Shown here piece after piece: positions 11,934 to 22,374 of a stretch of DNA of 64,000 nucleotides. A program made the translations under genes and the position numbers. The notes below the pieces were generated by a model, which saw nothing but the letters and a program-made list of their open reading frames with translations, was not told the DNA's origin and did not search any database. The stretch is from Phyto melanocephala. Lineage: Eukaryota > Arthropoda > Insecta > Diptera > Rhinophoridae. The stretch is taken from assembly GCA_941918925.1 (NCBI GenBank), contig OW799234.1, positions 12,367,001 to 12,431,000 on the forward strand. Direction: 5' to 3'. How positions within the stretch are numbered: the stretch's first letter is position 1; each line of letters starts with the position of its first letter.

Positions 11934-12190
11934 TAGTTTATTTTTATCGACAAAAATTTCAACTTTATACACGACTCAAAAAACATATGTTTAAGTCTCG
12001 GCTAAGGTGTGACTAGCTGTGTGAGGAATGTTACGTGTGGTGAATATATTTAGACAATTTGCCACTTTACCGCAACCGTTGTCGAGTATCGCTAAAAAGT
12101 ATTTAATGAATAACAAAATCGATAGTGCCAACAATAACAAGTGTCGACAAATTTTACGATTGTCGGATCGTTAAAAGTTAGTGAATCGCA

Positions 12191-13077
12191 TCATTGAGCT
12201 TAAAGTTTTAAAAAACAAAGTAAACCGTAAAGCTTTCAAACAAGGTAGATTCACAAGGTACATACATGTATGCATAGCGGCAACAAACACAACAAAAACA
12301 GATGATTTTTGTTTTTGTATATTTGCCTGCAGGTGTCAAACATTTGTTGTTTTTTTAATTTAAACTTTTTTAAATAAGTTTATATTTTTTATATTTTGTA
12401 TTTTTTACCAACTGCTTTTGCAAAAAATTTTATTGTAGACAAAAAAAAAATTGATACATTGATAGAACCAATCCCTTAATTTTATAAAAATATGCCATGT
12501 TTTTACAAAATTTTTTTTACTCAAGTTTTCAAGGAACATACATATTTATCGCGTAAAAACAGTATTAGGTGTATTTAAGAAAACATTTGTAATTTCTATA
12601 ATATGTATTTGAGCCACTATAAAGTATATACATATATTCTAAGTCCATATAGAGATAAAAATAATTTTTTTTTAGTCCGTCTGTCCGCATGTATGTATGT
12701 TGTTGAAATCAACTTTTTGTACCCCCTACGTATACTTCACACTCTTATAATGGTGTCAACTTATCATATATGCTTTCGGGAATTTTTCTATTAAAAATTA
12801 GTTCTGTGGGTTTATTACCAGCTGAGACATACAAAGAACACGATTAGCCAAATAAAGTAAGGCTTATTTTATCTGTTGATAGTATCTTCGGTCACATTAA
12901 CAAGGCACGTTAAGTATTTGACTAACTTTACCCTATTTGGAAATCGTGATGCACATCGAAAAATACCAAAATAGAAATTTTCAATTCAAAGTTGGCTTTC
13001 AATAATATCAAATAATCTATAATATTCAAAATACGACAACAATTAGCTAATTGGATGCAAACAAGTTATATTAATAA
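12191..13077. other. non-coding A/T-rich DNA
   Basis: No recognisable gene or repeat family; short open frames here lack any familiar motif. A GTATGTATGTTG word near 12690 resembles part of a dispersed fly repeat. Confidence 0.4.
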
Positions 13078-13912
13078 CACTGTGCTAGTTGAAAAAAACA
13101 GACAAGCCGGGCACCTGGCGTTTTAACATAATTCGGGTACGCTGAATCCAGTGGTGCCCGCGGTTTTTTAAGATTGGCTCTGGTTTTTGAGATATACCGT
13201 TATTTCGAAAATGGAGGAGGTTGCACAACATATGTTCGCGTAACTCAAAAACGCTTTAGCTTATTGAAAAAACTTAAAAAACCGAAATTCCGCAATAAAA
13301 TTTCCTTTAAGAAAAGTAAAACTTCTTTCTAATATTCGCAGTCGTTTTAGAAAAATAATTTTTTTTTTGAAAAAAAAAATTAATTTTTTTATCAAAATTT
13401 CGAAATTTTTATTTTTTTAAAATTCATAAAAAATTTAAAAATTCAGCTAGGCTTCTAATTTTTTGCAGACATATAAAAAACAAAGCTGCAAACAAAACAA
13501 GCCATAAATAACACTGCTCGACAAAAAATAATTTTTTTTCTTCCCGTTAATTAAAACTATGTGGTCTATGTGGATTTTGATGCGCTGAACTCAAATCCGT
13601 AATCGGTTTTTTTCCATCAGATCGGTATTTTTTTTATGGGCGTGCCAAATTTTTTCCCCTAAATTAGGTTTCGGTTTTCAAAAGTAAAACACCAGAAGAT
13701 GTGTTTTCTCTATCTCTTATCGTTTTGGAATTATTTAAAAATTAATGGAGATAAAAAAAATTTTTCGTGCCAAATTCGTAATATTTTTCAATTTAAAAAT
13801 ATAATTAAAAAAAATTTAAAGCAAATATTCAACATTTTGCACTTTTTTCTGAGAACTACTTATCTTAAAAATAAAAAAAGCCGCAAGCCATAAAAATCGG
13901 TTAAAAAATGTA

Positions 13913-14120
13913 GATTTTATTGTCAATTTACCGCAGGTACCCAATATTGTAATGCAACCAGCCTTACATATGATACAGCATTTCGTTAGGTGAGCAGGTA
14001 ATGGAACTGAAGTACAACGGTATTTTGTATGGTTCTTAGAATTAAAAATTATAACATAGTATTTTTCAATTACCTGTGATTTCAAATTATTGGGTACTTG
14101 CGGTAAATTGACAATAAAAT
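13913..14120. mobile_element. ~210 bp MITE nested inside the large transposon
   Basis: Inverted ends of 35-37 bp: GATTTTATTGTCAATTTACC then GCAGGTACCCAATA on the left, and the inverse on the right, each flanked by TA. It lies between the left inverted arm and the gene and does not touch the coding sequence. Confidence 0.8.
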
Positions 14121-14339
14121 CTACACCTGGAAATGTTAGAAATATTATTCGTCCTGGGTTTTTTTTTACAAAACATGGTCATGAAGGTCTCGACTGGTAC
14201 TTTGATTAAAACAATTACAGTATAAATAAGAGTTCCTCAACCCCTTCACTGTCATATGGAAAGTGCTTGCGAAAGTGATTAGTGAATTTTAAAGCCTCTG
14301 ACAGTCTTGTATCTAAACAGTTATATTGAAATATCTAAG

Positions 14340-16019
14340 ATGAGGCCGTGTAAAAAGTTTAATTACTTTTGTTATGTGTGTGGGAAATATAAAAATATAC
14401 CAAGTCGCCGTAAAATCACTACTGAAACAAGTACCTTGTATGAATCATATTTTTCTTTAAGTGTTATATATGGTAAGAGTTGGACACTATCAATAGTGTG
14501 TACACACTGCATTTACCATTTAAATAAGCGGGGAAAAAATGGAGACGCCATGCCATTTGGTGTTCCAATGATTTGGAGAGATCCCATAGTTCATGTTGAA
14601 GATGAGTGTTATGCGTGCATAAATTATACAGCCGGTATAAACAGAAGAAAAATGACTTATATGTCTTATACTGAAACAGCATATGCTCGATTTCCGCTGC
14701 CACATTCTGATGAAATTACTGTTCCGGGTAGCCATATACCAACAGAACATATTCCCTCAATAATTCATTCTGTTGAAGCGGATAGACCAGCTACTTCAAT
14801 GTATCAACCGTCATGCATCACGGTTCCATGCAGTCACAATGAAATCACGCAAGATCGTCTGGATATAATGGTACGGCGTCTAAAATTATCTCAAAGACAG
14901 AGCATTCTCTTGGCAAAAGAGTTAAAACGAGCTAATATTTTAGCACCAGGTGTACAAACATACGGGGCTATCAATCGCCATAGACGATTTACGACTTTTT
15001 TTAAATCTATTGAGAATAATTCTGACATCCGCGGATTGGTTTTAACAATGCAAAATGAATATAATCCTGGAGATTGGCGCTTATTCATTGATTCTTCCAA
15101 AAGTAGCTTAAAAGCAGTTTTGCTACATGTCACTAATTTAAAAAGTCCTATTCCGATAGCACTTAGCACAAATACTAAAGAGACATACGCATCAATGAAA
15201 AAAATAATACAGTTAATTAAATATGAAGACCACAAGTGGAAAATATGCGCAGATTTAAAAGTGGTAGCTCTTTTAAGAGGCATGCAATTGGGCTATACTA
15301 AAAATATGTGCTTCATGTGCTTATGGAATACGCGTTTCGATGGCGACCAGTACAATACACGGGATTGGGCTTTACGTGAGGAAAGCAGATTGCATAGAAA
15401 CAATGTTATTGAATTACCACTTGTGTCGATGGAAAAGATTTTGCTTCCTCCACTCCACATCAAACTGGGTATTGTAAAAAATTTTATAAAAGCATTGAGC
15501 CCAGATGGTGTTGCTTTTACCGAATTGTACCGAATTTTTCCACGATTAAGCGGCATGAAAGTAAAAGAAGGTATGAACTCTAACTACTTTATTAAATTAG
15601 ATTAATATTTCATTTCATAATGTTTTTATTTTACAGGAACTCTTAATGGACCGGATATTCGTCGTCTTATTAAGGACCATGAATTTGAGGTTGCATTGAA
15701 TGATATCGAGCTATTGGCCTGGAATTGTGTGAAATCAGTAATAGAAAATGTATTAGGAAATCATCGGTCTGAAAACTGGCGAATTTTAATCAAAAATATG
15801 CTAAACGCATTTAAAAACTTAAACGTTAGAATGTCATTGAAAATACATTTTTTGCATTGCCATGCCGAAAAATTTAATGAACAATCACCAGCCGAGTCTG
15901 ATGAACATGGCGAGAGATTTCACCAAGTAACAGCCAGGCTCGAACACTGGTATAGCGGTAAACAACTTGATTCGCTATTAGGGGATATTTGTTGGAATCT
16001 GCAGGAGGAAGAAGAATAA
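14340..16019 (+). CDS. transposase-like protein of unrecognised superfamily (two exons, 537 aa)
   Basis: Exons 14340-15570 and 15637-16019 join across a 66 bp GT..AG intron; 1614 nt read through without a stop. An in-frame ATG 11 codons upstream (14307) is possible. I chose 14340 because the conserved-looking FCYVCG region begins right after it. The protein has paired cysteines (FCYVCG near residue 11, VCTHC, ECYAC, and MCFMCLW in the middle) suggesting zinc binding. Candidate catalytic acids are D251 in LFIDSSK, D305 in ICADLK and E500 or E503 in SDEHGERFHQ, the pattern expected of an RNase H-fold DDE enzyme. From memory it resembles a widespread set of uncharacterised arthropod, cnidarian and fish proteins. 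Its place between long inverted ends supports a transposase role, but the function is an inference. Confidence 0.75.
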
Positions 16020-16896
16020 ATTTCTAAATAAAAACTACTTAACAACAAAAAATTTTTAGTTTGGTTATATAAAAAATTCAAAAATTTCATCTTTTCTGAA
16101 AAAATCAAAAGTTGTAGACAGACTTTAATCACAAATAGCTTATTTTGCACCTGCGCAACTTTATTTTTCATTCCCATCATTTGTTTCTAAGGCCTAGGAT
16201 TCACTCCTAGGGGGATAAAATGTATGACCGACCTCCAATGTTTTTTGTTCTTAACATTTTCTTAAATTATACTTTCCCTTTATCACCATCCCTTAGGGGG
16301 GCCCCAATACAAATGTTGCGTTTTATGAAATTCTTAGATTAATTAAAATTTGTCGACTTTTGTGAATAAAATCAAAAGTTGCAAACATATTTTAATTGTT
16401 TATAGCTTGTTTTGTTTGCAGCTTTGTTTTTTATATGTGTGCAAAAAATTAGAAGCCTAGCTGAGTTTTTCAATTTTTTATGAATTTTTAAAAAATAAAA
16501 ATTTCGAAATTTTTATAAAAAAATTAATTTTTTTTTCAAAAAAAAAATTATGTTTCTAAAACGACTGCGAATGTTAGAAAGAGGTTTTACTTTTCTTAAA
16601 GGAAATTTTATTGCGGAATTTCGGTTTTTTAAATTTTTTCAATAAGCTAAAGCGTTTTTGAGTTACGCGAACATATGTTGTGCAACCTCCTCCATTTTCG
16701 AAATAACGGTATATCTCGAAAACCAGAGCCAATCTTAAAAAACCGTGGGCACCACTGGATTCAGCGTACCCGAATTATGTTAAAACGCTAGGTGCCCAGC
16801 TTGTCACGAAAAAAAAGTGTCAATTTCATGCACAGTGTAATTTACTGGTATACAATCAGCTGATTGTTTTTAGTTTAACGTATTCACAAGTAATGC

Positions 16897-17311
16897 TAAT
16901 TTTTCAGTCGTAATTCAGCTCTGGTCCGATCAAGAGCTCGTTGTCGTTTCAGCACAATCAGGCCGTCCTTTTTATCTGGGTTCAAGAGTTTTGCCTCTCA
17001 GTCCTGCATTGGTAAATTGCGTGGCGTCGTTAAACTGTACGAAGGTACAGTTATCCGAACTCTCAATTGACCACATGCAGATTTTTATATAAGGAGTTGA
17101 ATTCGGGAATTCCGGCTTCCTATACGAAGGTATAGGTTGATTGGTAGTTACTGGAGGAGGCTCTGGAAAACATTTGAAAATTAAAACAAAACTAATTGGT
17201 GATGACAGTTTTGTATTCTGACAGCCAAATGATTGTCTAGTGTTAGTACACTAGAACCTTCATTGGTGTAATCCTAAACCACAAAAAGAAAATGTTAATT
17301 TTTTTTATAGC
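16897..17311 (+). mobile_element. SINE-like retrotransposon copy 1
   Basis: A 15-base direct repeat, ATTCACAAGTAATGC, flanks the insertion at 16882-16896 and 17312-17326. Near the 5' end, TTCAGCTCTGG...AAGAGCTCG resembles a pol III A box, and GGGTTCAAGAG about 60 bases later resembles a B box. The 3' part is A-rich. It shares GATCAAGAGCTCG, AATCAGGCCGTCCT, AGAGTTTTGC and GGTACAGTTA blocks with the copy at 20899. A tRNA-derived SINE is the simplest reading; a 5'-truncated LINE is the alternative. Confidence 0.7.
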
Positions 17312-17790
17312 ATTCACAAGTAATGCCAAGTTTTTTTTAAAATATATTATCTACATCAGTCAAACTTAATTGTTTTTCTCTATAATTAATAATTCACTTG
17401 CAGTTGTTTTTAAAACTTAAATACCAAACCGTGAATTAAAAGTTTTAACTTTAAATATTGTCAAAATTAAGACATACCCAAGCATATACATACACAAAAA
17501 CAAATTGCATGTACAGCTAACCCTCCTATAACGCGATAGATAGGTTCCTAAAAAAAACCGCATTATAAGAAATCGCGTTGTAGGTGACCTTAACTCCAGA
17601 GTTTGGTTCCAAATCGCAAAATTAATTCTTATATGGTACTCGTTTATACTTCACTTATGTTTTTTAATTATTTATTTTTTAAACATAACATATAGTTCGA
17701 TAATACATACTTTAATTATTAAAAAAAAAACTAAATAAATAAAAATGGAGTTGCAAATCTACTTAAAATATTTTAATTCAAAGATTTACT

Positions 17791-17905
17791 GCTGTATTCA
17801 TGAAAAATATTTAAGGTTTATTAAAGGCTCATATGACAAACTTCCGTACAACATCTGTCAAATAAGCCTTTAATAAACCTAAAATATGTGTTATGAATAC
17901 GACAG
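17791..17905. mobile_element. 115 bp palindromic MITE, copy 1
   Basis: Inverted arms carry GTATTCAT, AGGTTTATTAAAGGCTCAT and the inverse TAAGCCTTTAATAAACCT, ATGAATACGAC, around TTGACA-type words. A near-identical copy stands at 47333-47451. It could fold into a long hairpin if transcribed. Confidence 0.8.
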
Positions 17906-17947
17906 TTATTAAATAAAAATAAAGCCACAACATTCTACAAAACTTAG

Positions 17948-18070
17948 GCCCATACCTAAACAAGAGCGTTGAGCGTCAAGCGTTGCAATTTTGCATGTAT
18001 TTTGTTATTGTAACAAAAACAAAACACATGTAAAACTCCGACGCTTGACGCTCTTGCTTTGGTATGGGGG
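17948..18070. mobile_element. 123 bp palindromic MITE (GCCCATACC...GGTATGGGGG)
   Basis: Inverted arms include CCCATACC, CAAGAGCGT and GCGTCAAGCG on the left and CGCTTGACGCTCTTG, GGTATGGG on the right. TTAG on both sides (17944-17947 and 18071-18074) is a likely target duplication. It is nested in the 17514-18514 element. Confidence 0.8.
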
Positions 18071-18546
18071 TTAGTCTTCTTCATCACTTAGTCTGATTTC
18101 AGTCTGTCTCGAATGTTTTGCTTGTAGTCGTGCTATTGTCAAATCAGAGCTGGACCCACTATCAGAATCGACTTACAATTCGACGATAACTGGTTTTAAA
18201 AAATCTTTTATTGCAGTCTGTTTGTTCTTTATAAATTTCTTGATAGAGCGGATAGGCTATTGTGAAAATTTCTTGACCAGTTTTTACATACATGTAGTAA
18301 ATGTTTGACTTCTTAAAAAAAATAAATTTACGGGGAAAACCCTTTTTATTAAATAAAAATAATAAATGTCCAAAATTGCATTCTAAGAACATTTTCGCGA
18401 AAATAGCGGTGTTGTAGGTAGGAGTACCTTTTTATAAAAAAATTTCCACAATTTGTGAGCCGCTTTGTAGCAAAATCGCGTTATAAAAGTACCGCATTGT
18501 AGGAGGGTTACCTGTATTTTAAAATTGTTATGTTTGTTGCGGCATA

Positions 18547-19415
18547 TCTATATATATAAAAGTGAAACTCTGTGTGTGTGTGTGTGTGTGTGTTAGCTAT
18601 AGACTCCGAAACTGTAAAACCGATCGGGCTCAAACTTTGGTAAGTTGTTGTACACATACCAGGGAGTGTTTATGGGTGAAAAAAAGTGGGCGGAGCCACG
18701 CCCATAAAAAATTAGTTATCAGTTTTAGCTACTTGCACTTGACCGATTTTTCTGAAACTTTGCACACATATCGAGCTATCATGACTAAATAATTTCGTGA
18801 TAAGAAAAGTGGGCGGGGCCACGCCCCTAAAAAAGTTTTGATTTTGAGGCACTTGCACTGGACCGATTTTTCTGAAACTGTGCACACATATTAAGCTGTC
18901 GTGACTTTATAATTTTGTGACTAAAAAAGTGGGCGGGGCCACGCCCATAAAAAAGGCTATAATTTTGAGGTATTTGCATCAGACTGATTTTTCTGAAACT
19001 TTGCACACATATTGAGCTGTCATGACTAAATAATTTCGTGATTAAAAAAGTGGGCAGTGCCACGCCCATAAGAAAAAGGTATCATTTTGAAGTACTTGCA
19101 CATGACCGATTATTCTGAAACTTTGCACACATATTAAGCTGTTATGACTTTACAATTTCGTGATAAAAAAAGTGGGCAGGGCCACGCCCATAAAAACAAT
19201 TTTATTTTTGAAGTACTTGCACTGGTCCGATTCTTCTGAAACTTTGCACACATATTGAGCTGTTATGACTTTACAATTTTGTGACTAGAAAAGTGGGCAA
19301 TGCCACGCCCATAAAAAAATAAAATTTTTAGGTTTTTTCACTTGATATTCAATTAAAATTCAGAATGCATTTCGATTCATTAAGGGGCGTAGCAACGCGC
19401 GCCGGGTTTGGCTAG
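18547..19415 (+). mobile_element. Helitron-like non-autonomous element, copy 2
   Basis: Begins TCTATATATATAAAAG after A and ends GGTTTGGCTAG before T, with a GGCG...CGCC hairpin just inside the 3' end. After the GT microsatellite and GCTATAGACTCCGAAACTG come six or so ~124 bp units with GTGGGCGGGGCCACGCCC variants. By my count it is 869 bp, the same as the opposite-strand copy at 6666-7534, although the units differ in sequence. Confidence 0.75.
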
Positions 19416-19738
19416 TACCTTATAAATATGCCTTGGATATGAGTACCTTATTTATCTACCTTGATGTAATTAAATTTATTAAAAAAATTTTTTTTTTAAA
19501 AAATTTAAAAAAAAAAAATTGTAAAAAATTATTGAAAAATTTTTAAAAAAATTTATTAAAAAAAATTAAAATATAAATTTAAAAAAAAATTATCCATTTA
19601 TTTGATTATTTTTATTAAAAATTTTTTTTCTTAAGAAAAAATACAAATTTGTAAATATAAAGCAGATTTATGACAAACAGTATTTAAATGAATACAAATG
19701 CTAATTCCTAATTGTAACAAAAATAAATACTATTTAAT

Positions 19739-20338
19739 TCAAGGCGAATTCAATCAGGTGATCTCTTCCCTACAAAAACACTAAACTACATGTATTTTGT
19801 TTTTGTATATTTGAACCTAAAAATTGTCAAAAATTTTCTGACTAAACAAAAACAAACACACATTTGTTTACATTTTTTTTCAAAGCAAATTATGCAAGTC
19901 ACACTAAAATTAAAGAATTTTAATGTTTTTTTTCGAAACTTTATTTATATTTATATATTTTGCTCATCGTTAAGTACACGAAACAAAGTTCCACTGTCCT
20001 TAAAATATTTTTTTTTACACATCGCGCAGAAAAGCATTTTTTCACGAAAACTTTTGCAATTTGTTAGTCTTTTATTTAAAACACAAATCTTTTAATGTTT
20101 TTTTCATTTTTAAACAATTAACACAAATGTACATGCATATATTTATTTTGAATTTAAACTGTTTTATCCATAGAAATTAATTTTTTTTTTACTTTTAAAA
20201 CTTTTATTGAAATTTTCCGGCAAACGAATGTAAACAAACATAAAAACACAAATTTTGTCATTTTGTTCCTAAACTTCGTTCACAGCTGATGAACGAACAG
20301 CTGGGCTAAAGAGTTTACCTTATATGAATTCGCATTGA
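19739..20338. mobile_element. ~600 bp MITE (CAAGGCGAATTCA ends)
   Basis: The left end TCAAGGCGAATTCAATCAGG and the right end TGAATTCGCATTGA, preceded by an inverted GGCTAAAGAGTTTACCTTAT, are imperfect inverted copies. Fragments of the same end type recur near 3770, 4130, 4195, 20605 and 20650. The open frame inside (19790-20095) has no recognisable motif. Confidence 0.6.
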
Positions 20339-20898
20339 TTTAATTATATGAAAATGTAAAAAAAAATGTATACTAAGGGAAAACAATGAAGCGTTTTTTT
20401 TATGTAATTAAGCTATAGTAAGTAGTGATAGAGCAGCTAATATTGACAAAAAAGTTTGAAAAAAAGCTTTAAACGAATTAGCTTTTATAAACTAAAAACA
20501 CATATATATTTCACGTTTTTAAACTGAGAAACACTGAAAAGGTAGCCGTATAAAAACAGCTGATTTATTTTATTTTTTCTATTTTGCTGAGTATTTTAAT
20601 TGTCAAATAAATTCGCCTTTGCTTAGTTTATTATATATATTATTTCGCAAGGCGAATTCATATGCCTTGTTATTTCGTTTAAAAATAAAATTGTAAAAAC
20701 AAATTTTTGTTAAATAAAAAAAAATCTATAAAAAAATGTCTTTAAAAACATAATCAAAAACGTCAGAAGTACCATGGCACGAACAATCTTGCAATGGCTT
20801 CTGTATCTCAATTATAGGTAAATGTATAAGCAACCTTTTATTACCGTTATTTAAAAAAAAAAACATAACATCTGACTTTCTTTTTCAGACATTTCGTT

Positions 20899-21233
20899 GG
20901 TGTGGTGATTTAGCTCTGGTCGGGTCAAGAGCTCGCGCGTCATTGCCATTATCTCTTAAGGGTAATCAGGCCGTCCTCGGTCTTCGAGAGTTTTGCGTCT
21001 CACTCTCGCATTGGTTAATTGCGTGGCGAGTCGCGGTTAGCGGTACTGAAGTACAGTTACCCGGAGTCTCAATTAACCTTTGCAAAACTTTTAAAAAAGA
21101 ATATTCCCGTTCAGCTTCGACTTCCTAAATGAAGGTAAAGGTCGACTTACGGATACTGAACCTGTATGGGATACCCTGGCTCTATGGTTTTAAACCTTGC
21201 CATTAAAATTGAAAAACAGCAACAACAACAACG
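20899..21233 (+). mobile_element. SINE-like retrotransposon copy 2
   Basis: Flanked by an 11-base target duplication GACATTTCGTT (20888-20898 and 21234-21244). It starts GGTGTGGTGATTTAGCTCTG, continues GGTCAAGAGCTCG (A-box-like), has GGTCTTCGAGAG where a B box would be expected, and ends in a CAACAACAACAACGG tail. At 335 bp with clean flanks it is the better-preserved member of the family. Confidence 0.78.
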
Positions 21234-21429
21234 GACATTTCGTTCAGATTTCTGTAAGATATATCTGGGAAATTTGATGTACGACATGTCTGATTGATTT
21301 CCGACTGATTTCGTTCGGATATGTCGAAATTTTTTATTTCCTTTTGTTTTCGTTGTTCGTAAAAATTGCGTTATACCTTCAACATGTATCGTGTAGAAGC
21401 TGAAAACAAAAGTGTAAATATTACACGTG

Positions 21430-21783
21430 TAGACCCTGCAGATAATATTGGACTACGTGGTCCATTTTAGCTAAATGGACTACTTACAACATGGTCCTAG
21501 GTAATGCAGTCATGAACCATATAATTTTTAAAAAAGAGATTGTAGTTAAACGACATATATTGTTGTCAAGACGTGTATAATGGTCGGGTAGGTGCTATAT
21601 CGAATAATGACAAAGAGTAGTTTTCACACCACTCGGATGGGTCATATGGTCCAGCCCTAGGACATCGTAATGTTAAATCGATCATGATTTCTCCATACAT
21701 TTGGGTGATCTTTGGATAAGTCCTAGTCCATTACTGATGACACTTTACATGCGTGTATGGACTAGTCGCGTTATCTGCAGGGG
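21430..21783. mobile_element. ~350 bp MITE (CCCTGCAGATAA ends)
   Basis: The left end ACCCTGCAGATAATATTGG and the right end GCGTTATCTGCAGGGG are inverted copies, with further paired words (GGACTACGTGG; CGTGTATGGACTAG). No coding sequence. Confidence 0.6.
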
Positions 21784-21994
21784 AGGAAAGTGTTAAAGAA
21801 ACACCACAAACATCCACCAGAAGGCGTTTTGCTCAGCTAGGATCAGTTCGTACATCACAAAGGCGGATTTTACGACTTTTTTCTACCATATAAAGTGATG
21901 AAAAATTACATTGTTATTTTATTATTTTATAATGACCACATCGTAACTTAGCCTAGATTTTAGATTTCATTCAATACGCTATTTTCTGTTTTTA

Positions 21995-22350
21995 TTTTCG
22001 ACGCCATCTGTGATTTTGAATTTTTAAATATTTTACTGTATTCTACTAGTCAAGCCCTTTCATTTGATACCCATATTGTTGGGGTTAAAAAAATATGTTC
22101 CGCCATTTTGTTTCAGACGCCATCTTGGATTTTACACTTTTTTTTAATAGTTTACTATATTGTTCTGGTCGAGCGCTTTTATTTTAAACCAATATTGTGG
22201 TGGTTAAAGGAGACAAAGCCGTAAGTACTACATTTGACTCATATATTCGTCATTTAATTTAGGACGCCATCTTGAATTTTGTTTCTTTTCATATCTAACT
22301 ATATTTAAATACTCAAGTCCTTTCATTTGATCTTCATATTGGCTCTCTCG
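21995..22350. repeat. three tandem units of a ~128 bp fly repeat
   Basis: GACGCCATCT..GATTTT is followed about 60 bases later by TCAAGCCCTTTCATTTGAT and ACCCATATTG. Units start near 22000, 22128 and 22262, with increasing divergence. Confidence 0.65.
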
Positions 22351-22374
22351 TTTGTATAGAAACTGAAAAATATC

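Larger units (their letters stand above)
10275..12190. mobile_element. outer inverted-repeat element hosting two nested insertions
   Basis: Ends of about 170 bp are inverted copies: TGCAATTCACTAACTTTTAG on the left and GTTAGTGAATCGCA on the right. Matching blocks continue through TTGTTGACACTTGTTATTAT and TTTTTAACGATACTCGAC. Between them lie a MITE (10455-10913) and a mariner-like element (11013-11933); removing those leaves a non-coding element of about 0.5 kb. No target duplication was evident. Confidence 0.7.
13078..16837 (+). mobile_element. 3.76 kb DNA transposon with ~430 bp inverted ends, superfamily not recognised
   Basis: The tips read CACTGTGC on the left and GCACAGTG on the right. 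After a diverged stretch, long inverted matches begin at GACAAGC..GGGCACCT and continue for about 400 bp on each side (to about 13510; from about 16396). These include AACGCTTTAGCTTATTGA and GGAGGAGGTTGCACAACATA and their inversions. TAA stands on both sides and could be a 3-bp target duplication, but that could be chance in A/T-rich DNA. The inner 2.9 kb holds a two-exon gene and a small MITE at about 13913-14120. Confidence 0.8.
17514..18514. mobile_element. 1.0 kb inverted-repeat element (CAGSTAACCCTCCTA ends)
   Basis: The left end CAGCTAACCCTCCTATAA and the right end TTGTAGGAGGGTTACCTG are inverted copies and are flanked by TA. Subterminal words such as AAATCGCGTT and ACCGCATTATA recur inverted. 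Two smaller palindromic MITEs (17791-17905 and 17948-18070) lie inside. No transposase is visible. Confidence 0.75.
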
